54,407 nt of DNA from Cyclobacteriaceae bacterium (lineage in GTDB: Bacteria > Bacteroidota > Bacteroidia > Cytophagales > Cyclobacteriaceae), in NCBI GenBank assembly GCA_012033595.1, contig JAAUQL010000031.1, positions 1 to 54,407 on the forward strand, read 5' to 3'. The notes under the pieces are model-generated. The model made no database searches. It saw only the letters and a program-made list of their open reading frames with translations, and was not told the DNA's origin. Positions 27,887 through 35,288 of the stretch are shown here, piece after piece; position 1 is the stretch's first letter, and each line of letters starts with the position of its first letter. The translations under genes were made by a program, and so were the position numbers.

Positions 27887-29845
27887 ATGAGTGAGCAAAA
27901 AGTAAAAATTGCCCTGCCAGACGGATCGGTCAAAGTGTATGAAAGCGGGGTGACAAGCCATCAGATTGCCCTGAGTATAAGTGAAGGCCTGGCCAGAAAT
28001 GTGCTGGCAGCCAAAGTAAATGGAGAGGTTTGGGATGCCTCGCGCCCCATCCTCCACGATTCGTCAGTGCAATTGCTCACATGGAACGATGATGAAGGAA
28101 AGAATACATTTTGGCATTCGTCTGCTCATCTTATGGCAGAGGCACTGGAGGCACTTTATCCGGGTATCAAATTTGGTATTGGCCCAGCCGTCGAAAGCGG
28201 GTTTTATTATGATGTCGATTTTGGCGATCAGGAATTCAACGCATCCGACCTGGAAAAGGTAGAACAAAAAATGACCGAACTTGCCAGACAAAAAAACGCG
28301 TATCTGCGTACTGAAGTCTCCAAAAATGAGGCACTCGATTACTTTGGCACAAAGGGCGATGAATACAAACTGGAGCTACTGGCCGATTTAGAAGATGGTT
28401 CCATTACCTTCTATCAGCAGGGTGGTTTTACCGACTTATGCCGGGGGCCGCATATTCCCGATACCGGGCACATCAAAGCCATCAAATTGACCAATATTGC
28501 CGGGGCATATTGGAGGGGCGACGAAAAGCGAAAGCAGCTCACCAGACTTTATGGGGTCACCTTCCCGAAAAAGAAAGAGCTGGATGAGTACCTGGCCTTG
28601 TTGGAAGAGGCAAAAAAGCGCGATCACCGAAAACTGGGACGTGAACTTGAACTTTTTGCTTTTTCAGAAAAGGTAGGGCAGGGGCTTCCGTTATGGTTGC
28701 CCAAAGGCACCGAACTGCGGGAAAAACTAGCTGCTTTTTTGAAAAAAGCTCAGGTAAAGGCAGGCTATGAATCGGTGATTACACCACATATTGGCAGCAA
28801 AAGCCTGTATGTCACTTCCGGTCACTATGAAAAATACGGTCAGGATTCATTTAAGCCCATTTTAACGCCCAACGAAAACGAGGAGTTTCTGTTGAAACCT
28901 ATGAATTGCCCGCACCACTGCGAGATTTATAAATTCAAGCCCCGTTCGTACAAAGACCTTCCGCTGCGAATGGCCGAATTTGGCACCGTATACCGTTACG
29001 AGCAAAGTGGTGAGCTGCATGGACTTACCCGCGTGAGGGGCTTTACACAAGACGACGCCCATATCTTTTGCAGACCCGATCAGGTCAATGAAGAGTTTAA
29101 ACAAGTGATCGACCTGGTGTTGTATGTTTTTGAATCACTCGGGTTCAAAGATTTTGTTACTCAGATATCATTGCGCGATCCTGAGAATAAGCAAAAATAT
29201 ATAGGCAGCGATGATGTTTGGGAAAAAGCAGAATCGGCTATCATAGAGGCGACGTCAGAAAAGGGTTTGAAAACCATCACCAAATTGGGCGAAGCTGCGT
29301 TTTATGGCCCCAAGCTCGATTTTATGGTAAAGGATGCCCTCAACAGAAGCTGGCAATTGGGCACCATACAGGTTGATTACAACTTACCCATTCGCTTCGA
29401 TCTGGAATATGTGGGATCCGACAACCAAAAGCACCGCCCGGTCATGATCCATAGGGCGCCATTTGGATCCATGGAGCGATTTGTCGCTATATTGCTCGAA
29501 AACACCGAGGGCAAATTTCCGCTATGGCTTAGTCCCTTGCAATACATCGTATTACCTATTTCTGAGAAGTATGCCGACTACGCCAACGAAGTAGATCAGC
29601 AGTTGAAAGAAGGAGCGTTTTCTGGCTATGTCGATCATCGCGACGAAAAGATTGGCCGAAAAATCCGCGATGCGGAGTTGAGCAAAATACCATATATGAT
29701 GATCGTGGGCGAGAAAGAAGCAGCATCAAAGAGTGTTTCTATTCGCCGACAAGGTGCCGGCGATACCGGATCGCACGACCTGGGAGCCCTTTTGGCATAT
29801 ATGAAACACGAGTTGGAATTGAGCTTTACACCAGACAAAGAATAA
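27887..29845 (+). CDS. thrS: threonyl-tRNA synthetase
   Basis: ThrS charges tRNA-Thr. The 652-residue protein shows the full domain order: N-terminal TGS domain (1-62), editing domain with the [16 protein letters not shown] segment, catalytic class II core ([16 protein letters not shown], zinc Cys/His set; [42 protein letters not shown]) and the C-terminal anticodon-binding domain ([19 protein letters not shown]). The length is standard. It is followed by 87 bp and the infC operon; the hairpin at 29856-29900 lies between them. Confidence 0.97.
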   Translation: MSEQKVKIALPDGSVKVYESGVTSHQIALSISEGLARNVLAAKVNGEVWDASRPILHDSSVQLLTWNDDEGKNTFWHSSAHLMAEALEALYPGIKFGIGPAVESGFYYDVDFGDQEFNASDLEKVEQKMTELARQKNAYLRTEVSKNEALDYFGTKGDEYKLELLADLEDGSITFYQQGGFTDLCRGPHIPDTGHIKAIKLTNIAGAYWRGDEKRKQLTRLYGVTFPKKKELDEYLALLEEAKKRDHRKLGRELELFAFSEKVGQGLPLWLPKGTELREKLAAFLKKAQVKAGYESVITPHIGSKSLYVTSGHYEKYGQDSFKPILTPNENEEFLLKPMNCPHHCEIYKFKPRSYKDLPLRMAEFGTVYRYEQSGELHGLTRVRGFTQDDAHIFCRPDQVNEEFKQVIDLVLYVFESLGFKDFVTQISLRDPENKQKYIGSDDVWEKAESAIIEATSEKGLKTITKLGEAAFYGPKLDFMVKDALNRSWQLGTIQVDYNLPIRFDLEYVGSDNQKHRPVMIHRAPFGSMERFVAILLENTEGKFPLWLSPLQYIVLPISEKYADYANEVDQQLKEGAFSGYVDHRDEKIGRKIRDAELSKIPYMMIVGEKEAASKSVSIRRQGAGDTGSHDLGALLAYMKHELELSFTPDKE

Positions 29846-29855
29846 TAACTATTTT

Positions 29856-29900
29856 GTTGCAGATATTTTAATTACAGATATTTATCATGATATTTGCAAC
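29856..29900 (+). promoter_or_regulatory. hairpin in the infC leader
   Basis: GTTGCAGATAT (29856-29866) pairs with ATATTTGCAAC (29890-29900), with one G-T wobble and a 23-nt loop. No T-run follows directly, so it is not a standard terminator. It stands 21 bp ahead of the infC ribosome binding site and could affect readthrough from thrS or infC control. Confidence 0.45.
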
Positions 29901-29920
29901 TTTGTTTTTGAACATAAAAA

Positions 29921-29927
29921 AAGGAGG
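29921..29927 (+). promoter_or_regulatory. strong Shine-Dalgarno site of infC
   Basis: AAGGAGG lies 5 bp before the ATT start codon of infC. Such sites are rare in this phylum and I see none comparable ahead of other genes here. It fixes the start at 29933. Confidence 0.8.
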
Positions 29928-29932
29928 TAAAA

Positions 29933-30499
29933 ATTAGCAAACAAAGACCCTTTAACAGGAATCGTAGGAACTTTAGAGGAAGGGAAGAAGAGCCATACAA
30001 GGTAAATGACCGCATTACCGCACCGCATGTGCGCGTAGTAGGTGAAAATGTGGAAATTGGAGTTTACGATATTCGCAAGGCCATTAAACTCGCCGAAGAG
30101 CAAGAACTTGACTTGGTAGAAATTTCGCCAAAAGCAGACCCGCCGGTATGTAAAATTGTCGATTATTCAAAATTCAAATACGAGCAAAAGAAAAAGCAAA
30201 AGGAGATCAAGGCCAAGGCTCAAAAGACAGTCCTCAAAGAAATACGTTTCGGACCCAACACTGATGATCATGATTTCAATTTCAAATTGAAACATGCCAT
30301 CAACTTTTTGAAAGAAGGAGCCAAAGTAAAGGCTTATGTACATTTTGTTGGGCGTACGATTATATTTAAAGAAAGAGGGGAGATTTTGTTGCTTAAGTTT
30401 GCTCAACAACTCGAAGACTACGGCAAAGTCGAACAATTGCCTAAGTTGGAAGGTAAAAGAATGGCGATATTCATATCGCCCAAAGTTGCAAAGAAATAA
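29933..30499 (+). CDS. infC: translation initiation factor IF-3, ATT start codon
   Basis: IF-3 binds the 30S subunit, blocks premature 50S joining and checks start codons. The open frame begins formally at a GTG (30029), but the reading frame continues upstream with family sequence ([20 protein letters not shown]) to an ATT at 29933 behind AAGGAGG. infC is the classic gene that starts with AUU, allowing IF-3 to repress its own synthesis. The resulting 188 residues fit the family: N-domain, then a lysine-rich linker ([18 protein letters not shown]) and C-domain ([20 protein letters not shown]). rpmI and rplT follow in the usual order. Confidence 0.94.
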   Translation: MSKQRPFNRNRRNFRGREEEPYKVNDRITAPHVRVVGENVEIGVYDIRKAIKLAEEQELDLVEISPKADPPVCKIVDYSKFKYEQKKKQKEIKAKAQKTVLKEIRFGPNTDDHDFNFKLKHAINFLKEGAKVKAYVHFVGRTIIFKERGEILLLKFAQQLEDYGKVEQLPKLEGKRMAIFISPKVAKK

Positions 30500-30520
30500 T
30501 TTTTATTAAATATATATACA

Positions 30521-30715
30521 ATGCCAAAAGTAAAAACAAAGTCAGGAGCGAAAAAGCGCTTTAAATTGACAGGAACAGGCAAAATTAAGCGAAAGCATGC
30601 TTATCACAGCCACATCCTGACCAAGAAGGAAACTAAGCAAAAGCGTAATCTTACGCACGATGCACTGGTTGACAAAAGCGATATGCCACGAGTGAGACAA
30701 ATGCTCCACATTTAA
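30521..30715 (+). CDS. rpmI: 50S ribosomal protein bL35
   Basis: The 64-residue, very basic protein is bL35: [20 protein letters not shown] at the start, then [19 protein letters not shown], and the usual ending. It lies 21 bp after infC and 75 bp before rplT in the standard infC-rpmI-rplT operon. Confidence 0.97.
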   Translation: MPKVKTKSGAKKRFKLTGTGKIKRKHAYHSHILTKKETKQKRNLTHDALVDKSDMPRVRQMLHI

Positions 30716-30790
30716 GTTAATTAATTTCAGGCCAGAGTTGACGGTAAAAAGTTTCGAAAGAACACCGCAATTCAAAAACAAAGATTAGAA

Positions 30791-31135
30791 ATGCCAAGAT
30801 CAGTAAATTCAGTGGCTTCAAGAGCCAGAAGAAAGAAAGTCCTAAAATCCGCAAAAGGATATTGGGGTCGCAGGAAAAATGTGTTGACCGTAGCCAAAAA
30901 CGCCGTCGATAAAGCGATGGGTTATGCCTACAGAGACAGAAAAGTAAAGAAAAGGGAATTCAGAGCACTTTGGATCCAGCGTATCAATGCGGGAGCAAGG
31001 GAATATGGCATGTCCTATGCCGCTTTTATGGGCAAACTAAAAGCTGCCAATATCGATTTGAACCGTAAGGTATTGGCTGATCTGGCCATGAACCACCCGG
31101 ATGCCTTTAAGGAAATTGTGCACAAATTGAAATAA
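30791..31135 (+). CDS. rplT: 50S ribosomal protein bL20
   Basis: The 114-residue basic protein is bL20, an early 23S rRNA assembly protein. Hallmarks are the basic N-terminal extension ([20 protein letters not shown]) and the globular part with [21 protein letters not shown], then [12 protein letters not shown]. In other bacteria L20 represses this operon through a leader structure; a specific L20 site was not identified here. A strong terminator follows. Confidence 0.97.
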   Translation: MPRSVNSVASRARRKKVLKSAKGYWGRRKNVLTVAKNAVDKAMGYAYRDRKVKKREFRALWIQRINAGAREYGMSYAAFMGKLKAANIDLNRKVLADLAMNHPDAFKEIVHKLK

Positions 31136-31155
31136 TGTATAGATCATTATATAGT

Positions 31156-31186
31156 GAAAAAAGCCCCGGTATCCGGGGCTTTTTTC
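31156..31186 (+). terminator. Rho-independent terminator of the infC-rpmI-rplT operon
   Basis: AAAAAAGCCCCGG, a TATC loop and CCGGGGCTTTTTT form a perfect hairpin with a T-run 20 bp after the rplT stop. Confidence 0.95.
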
Positions 31187-31661
31187 GTTTAGAGGGTTTT
31201 AATTTTGGGTTTTGATGTACTAAAACCATCAAATTCATTTTTTCTACCGCTGGCATGTTTGATTTTCATGATTTGAATTGGCAACTTCTTGTTTATTATA
31301 GCCATACATTGATTAAACTAAAACGGCTCAGGAAAATCCTGTGGCATATTTTCTCTTTTATGTTTTCGATGTTTTTTTTAATACTATCAATATTTGCCAG
31401 TTTAATCGCATAAGTTTTACGCAGGTAAGGTTATCCTATTTCGTGATCCTATTATTTCTTTCCACTCCTTGTACTTTCGAATCAAGATAATTATTAAAGA
31501 AAGCCGGCCAAGGCCGGATATTTTTTTAACCAATTATTTTTCATAGGTTGTGGTTTAATGTTTAGTGGAAAGTCGCGCACGCGGCTTTTCGCATTTATAG
31601 GCAATGCCTATCTGTAGTTGCTGAGTGCAAGACGCTCAACCATGCTACAAACACTCCCCTA
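31187..31661. other. 475-bp gap with three short hairpins
   Basis: Three inverted repeats lie close together: CCGGCCAAGGCCGG (31504-31517, followed by ATATTTTTTT), AAAGTCGCG/CGCGGCTTT (31569-31588) and TAGGCAATGCCTA (31598-31610). The first may end transcription on the plus strand. No ORF or known RNA family is recognised. A small structured RNA cannot be excluded. Confidence 0.4.
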
Positions 31662-32867
31662 TCATTCTTCCCGATCACGATCTAGAAATTCCCGGATATT
31701 TGATAAATATTCGCTTGCCGAATGGTGATAGATGGAATTGGTTGATACCTTTGAAAATGCCGTCGCTGCCAGCGTATAGTAGGTTTTGGTGAGGGCGGCT
31801 ATTCCCGGCTGCGGCTCTTTTTTTCTTTTGCCGAACAACTCCGTGCCCATTTCGTACTCGAATACCCCCTTTTGGAAGTTGGTCTCGTCAGCAATAATTT
31901 TATTGAAATTGGGGATTTTCCACGGCTCCAGCGCTGCGATGGTCATTTTTGCAGAGTCGAGGTATGACATAAACAGGGTATCGATTTTGCCCAGCGTGTC
32001 GAGCAAATCAAGCATGGGCAAGGTGTGGATACCGTCGGTGATGGATATGGCCTTATAAACATAGCCAAAACTCAGACGCTGATAAAGTCCATAATTTTTG
32101 GGATTGAAGTTTAGCGAGCGCTTATATTTCAGTATTTCAGCATCAAATTCATTAAGTCTTTCATAATCTTTGGGGCTGAAGTCAGTGGGAGGAAAGCCCG
32201 ATAAATTATCGGTAGCTCCCTTTTCAAATGCTTCCAAAGACACCTTGTTTTCCAGTAGTTGCCAGGTGGGGTCTTCGGGCATATGGGTGCGCACCAGTAC
32301 TTCGGGCGCAACGAGGAAAAAATCGTCGAGCATAGTTTTTTGCTTGATTTTGCCAGCCTGAAAAGGATCTCCTGCTGCCCAGGTTACATCCAGCAAATAC
32401 CATGTGCCGTAAATGTTGACGGCATTCCAGGCATGGTTGGCCATGGTAAACTTTTGTTGTTTATCATATCCATATCCTTTGGCGTATCCGTCAATGATCA
32501 CGGAAGTTAAGCCAGACTTTTGGCAAAAGTAGTCGAACAAGAGACTATAGCCAACACACAAGGCTTTGCCTGATACAAGGACTTCGTTGGTGCCCTGGCC
32601 ACTGCGCAGATCATTGTAAAAAGCAGTAAGATCGTAATCGATATTGGTGGCAATCCAGGTATAAATCGCCCTCGCTTTGTCATAGTCATTGTGCAGTCCT
32701 TCGGTTAGTTTATGAGCGAGCACTTCAGGATGAAAAATATATTGTCTGCGAATGGATGCTGCATGGGCGTCAGCCACGGCAAATCTGCCATCACCCACCG
32801 TCGATTGACCGGAAAGCATGTGTGCATGGTAAAGGAATATCAGCAGCAAAAAAAACCTTAAGGTCAT
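31662..32867 (-). CDS. secreted transglutaminase-like domain protein
   Basis: The protein has a signal peptide (MTLRFFLLLIFLYHAHMLSG) and a transglutaminase-like cysteine-protease-fold domain. The likely triad is Cys in SGKALCVGYS, His in TMANHAWNAV and Asp in WYLLDVTWA. KARAIYTWIATNIDYD precedes it, as in the family. The C-terminal 180 residues are helical and unassigned. A longer frame reaches 32984, but the ATG at 32867 puts the signal peptide first and gives 401 residues. Members of this family act as proteases or peptide-crosslinking enzymes outside the cytoplasm; the substrate is unknown. Confidence 0.86.
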   Translation of the reverse strand: MTLRFFLLLIFLYHAHMLSGQSTVGDGRFAVADAHAASIRRQYIFHPEVLAHKLTEGLHNDYDKARAIYTWIATNIDYDLTAFYNDLRSGQGTNEVLVSGKALCVGYSLLFDYFCQKSGLTSVIIDGYAKGYGYDKQQKFTMANHAWNAVNIYGTWYLLDVTWAAGDPFQAGKIKQKTMLDDFFLVAPEVLVRTHMPEDPTWQLLENKVSLEAFEKGATDNLSGFPPTDFSPKDYERLNEFDAEILKYKRSLNFNPKNYGLYQRLSFGYVYKAISITDGIHTLPMLDLLDTLGKIDTLFMSYLDSAKMTIAALEPWKIPNFNKIIADETNFQKGVFEYEMGTELFGKRKKEPQPGIAALTKTYYTLAATAFSKVSTNSIYHHSASEYLSNIREFLDRDREE

Positions 32868-32973
32868 GTTATTTTGTATTGAATGAATAAATATACAACG
32901 CAAAAACAAGTACTTTTGCTTGGCCTGGGCTACAGGTCTTATCGTGAACACCAAAAACGATTTAAAGATTAGC

Positions 32974-33081
32974 ATGCATGCCATAGATCAAATTAATTCA
33001 GGAACCTTCCTCGCTATCGTTGTTGGGCTTATCATATTTGTATCCATAGCCTGGTTTATATTTCGGAAAGGCCGTCATTAA
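32974..33081 (+). CDS. 35-residue single-pass membrane peptide (candidate)
   Basis: The ATG-started frame encodes a polar N-terminus (MHAIDQINSG), a 21-residue hydrophobic helix (TFLAIVVGLIIFVSIAWFIF) and a basic end (RKGRH). In-frame codons extend upstream to a GTG at 32944. The clean helix plus basic tail looks like a real small membrane protein. It lies between the transglutaminase gene (opposite strand) and a GT39-type gene on the same strand. No family is recognised. Confidence 0.45.
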   Translation: MHAIDQINSGTFLAIVVGLIIFVSIAWFIFRKGRH

Positions 33082-33150
33082 TCTTCCAGCTTTGCGCATG
33101 GTGCCAACAGGTTTTTCCCCGGCTTATGGCACTTAACTTTTAAGATTCAT

Positions 33151-33158
33151 TATCTTTG
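33151..33158 (+). promoter_or_regulatory. -7 element TATCTTTG for the GT39-type gene
   Basis: TATCTTTG followed by CG ends 19 bp before the ATG at 33178, which supports that ATG over the upstream in-frame TTG at 33169. Confidence 0.6.
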
Positions 33159-33177
33159 CGCTCTCAATTTGATTCGA

Positions 33178-34842
33178 ATGAATAGCACACTTTTTACCAG
33201 GTATCAATTTCTCGGTCCCTTTGTCTTTTGCCTGGCTATATTGGTTTTTGTTATTGGCATGGTGGTGCCTGTCATGGAGATAGACGGAGGTGTATATGCC
33301 GAGATATCGCGTGAGATGTACCGCAATGGCAATTTTCTTGAGCTCTTTCTCAAAGGCCAAGACTGGCTCGATAAGCCTCACTTCCAGTTTTGGATCACAG
33401 CCTTGTCATTTCATTTGTTTGGTGTAAGTAGTTTTAGCTATAAACTGCCGGCAGTGTTGTTTATGCTTGTTGGTGTGTATTATACTTTTCGCTTTGGCAA
33501 ATATTTCTATACCCAAAACCATGGCTACCTTGCTGCTTTGCTGTTGCTCACCTCCCAACATACCATCACCTCCAATTCAGATGTTCGCGCCGAACCCTAC
33601 CTGACCGGCCTCACCATATTTGCCCTGTACTATCTGGCGGTCTTCCTGCAAGAACGAAAACCATCGCAAATGATTTTGGGTGCGCTGGGGCTGGCATGCC
33701 TGCTCATGACCAAAGGCTTGTTTACCATTATTCCTGTTGGAGCAGGCTTGGGGTTGGCCATGATTTACGCGCGCGACTGGAAGGGGATATTACACTGGCA
33801 ATGGCTGGCCGTGGTATGCCTCACTCTGATATTCATATCGCCTTTGCTCTATGGATATTATATACAGTTCGATGCCCAACCCGAAAAGGTGATGTTTGGA
33901 AATAAAAATGTATCGGGCATCAAATTTTTCCTATGGGACAGCCAATGGGGCAGGTTTACCAACACCGGGCCAATCAAAGGACAGGGTGATCCGTTTTTTT
34001 TCTTGCACACGCTGCTTTGGGCTTATATGCCCTGGGCCTTCCTCGCATATTTTGTGCTATTTGTTAAGGCGAAGCAACTCATCAAACGTACTTCGACGCA
34101 GGAGAACTATACCTTTTTCGGGTTTGTTTTTTTATTCATTGTATTCATTGTTTCCAGGTTTCAGCTTCCCCACTACCTCAATGCGCTTTTCCCCTATCTT
34201 TCAATACTCACGGCTTGGGGAATCCTCCACTTTAGCAGCAACAGAAGATTCTTAAATATTTTTACCCATATCCAGCTTTGGTCAGCAGTGTTGGTGCTGG
34301 TGGCCATATTGCTGGTCCACCTCGTTTTTTCTACTCAAAATCCAACAGTGGATATTTATCTGGTATTCCTTGTCGGAATAGCTTTGACGGCACTTTTGAT
34401 TAAGAGCGGAAGTACCCTCAAAAAGATTATTTTCGTTCCGGCCATCGCCATATTGCTGGTAAATTACTATATCAACCGCAGCTTTTATCCTCAGTTGCTC
34501 AAATACCAGGCAGAGAGCGAACTGGCGTTTTATATGAATAAACACGGTCTGGAGCCGGAAAAACTGGTGACTCTTGGTGTGCGCGAAGAAATGACCAGTT
34601 TTTTGCAGGATCAGATTGTGCCAGGTTTTGCGCTCGATTCGGCCAGCAATACCGATGTACAAGGAAAATACGTTTTTACCGATGACGCAGGGCTGAAATA
34701 CCTGCAATCGATTGGGGTATCGTATACGTCAATCCAGTCATTCCCTGACTTCAGGATCACCGTACTCAACGGCACTTTTTTTAATAAAAAGACCAGGAAT
34801 GAGGCAGTACAAATGAAATACCTCCTGAAGACTGCCGAATAG
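33178..34842 (+). CDS. GT39/ArnT-like polyprenol-sugar glycosyltransferase
   Basis: The 554-residue protein has about eleven membrane helices and the N-terminal periplasmic loop of the PMT_2/ArnT superfamily, here EIDGGVYAEISREMYRNGNFL (an acidic pair followed by Y-x-E) and DWLDKPHFQFWITALSFHLFG (the DKPP-like motif). These enzymes use undecaprenyl-linked sugars to modify lipid A, proteins or glycans on the outer face of the inner membrane. The C-terminal 120 residues form a soluble domain. The acceptor cannot be read. I chose the ATG at 33178 rather than the in-frame TTG at 33169. Confidence 0.87.
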   Translation: MNSTLFTRYQFLGPFVFCLAILVFVIGMVVPVMEIDGGVYAEISREMYRNGNFLELFLKGQDWLDKPHFQFWITALSFHLFGVSSFSYKLPAVLFMLVGVYYTFRFGKYFYTQNHGYLAALLLLTSQHTITSNSDVRAEPYLTGLTIFALYYLAVFLQERKPSQMILGALGLACLLMTKGLFTIIPVGAGLGLAMIYARDWKGILHWQWLAVVCLTLIFISPLLYGYYIQFDAQPEKVMFGNKNVSGIKFFLWDSQWGRFTNTGPIKGQGDPFFFLHTLLWAYMPWAFLAYFVLFVKAKQLIKRTSTQENYTFFGFVFLFIVFIVSRFQLPHYLNALFPYLSILTAWGILHFSSNRRFLNIFTHIQLWSAVLVLVAILLVHLVFSTQNPTVDIYLVFLVGIALTALLIKSGSTLKKIIFVPAIAILLVNYYINRSFYPQLLKYQAESELAFYMNKHGLEPEKLVTLGVREEMTSFLQDQIVPGFALDSASNTDVQGKYVFTDDAGLKYLQSIGVSYTSIQSFPDFRITVLNGTFFNKKTRNEAVQMKYLLKTAE

Positions 34843-35288
34843 AAAAATTATATTGATCCTGCATTTTCGGTTCTTAGTAGCGCATTTTCACCAGCCTTTT
34901 TTTAACAATTAGCGTGGTTTCAAAGCCTGCCGGTGATTATACCTATAAATGATCCAAAATAGTTAAGAGCCACTTTAAGGTTATTTCCTTTGCGGAAAAA
35001 TAAATCATGACTGACTGCAACTACCAATTTCTGTTTCGGAGTAAAACCATGTATGTAGAACGTTCCAGTCCAAATTAGACTTGCTGGTGTGTTCTTTTGT
35101 GTCTGATGGCTATTTGTAATTCAATTCTATTTACTATTTTTGACAATTGCGTATTTGTATTGCTACCTAATAACAATCACTTAGTGTCCGCGTTTTTGCC
35201 CTGGATGTGTTCGCAGCTTATGCACCTGTCGAAATGTCCCCGTCCGGGTAATTTGCATTTTATCGACATGGAGTGATAAATCATTTTA
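34843..35288. other. 446-bp gap upstream of the cytochrome gene
   Basis: No RNA gene or ORF is supported. The only signal is a near-consensus promoter at 35113-35142. Confidence 0.45.
35113..35142 (+). promoter_or_regulatory. Bacteroidota-type promoter for the cytochrome/ASPIC-UnbV pair
   Basis: TTTG (35113-35116) and TATTTTTG (35135-35142) are separated by 18 bp, close to the phylum consensus TTTG-N19-21-TAnnTTTG. It predicts a leader of about 140 nt. Confidence 0.6.

Noticed and set aside
31504-31517. CCGGCCAAGGCCGG hairpin as terminator of the rplT operon
   Set aside because: A stronger terminator already ends the operon at 31156-31186, so the function of this one is left open.
32868-32984. 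39-residue N-terminal extension of the transglutaminase-like gene
   Set aside because: It would place the signal peptide internally; the ATG at 32867 puts it at the start.
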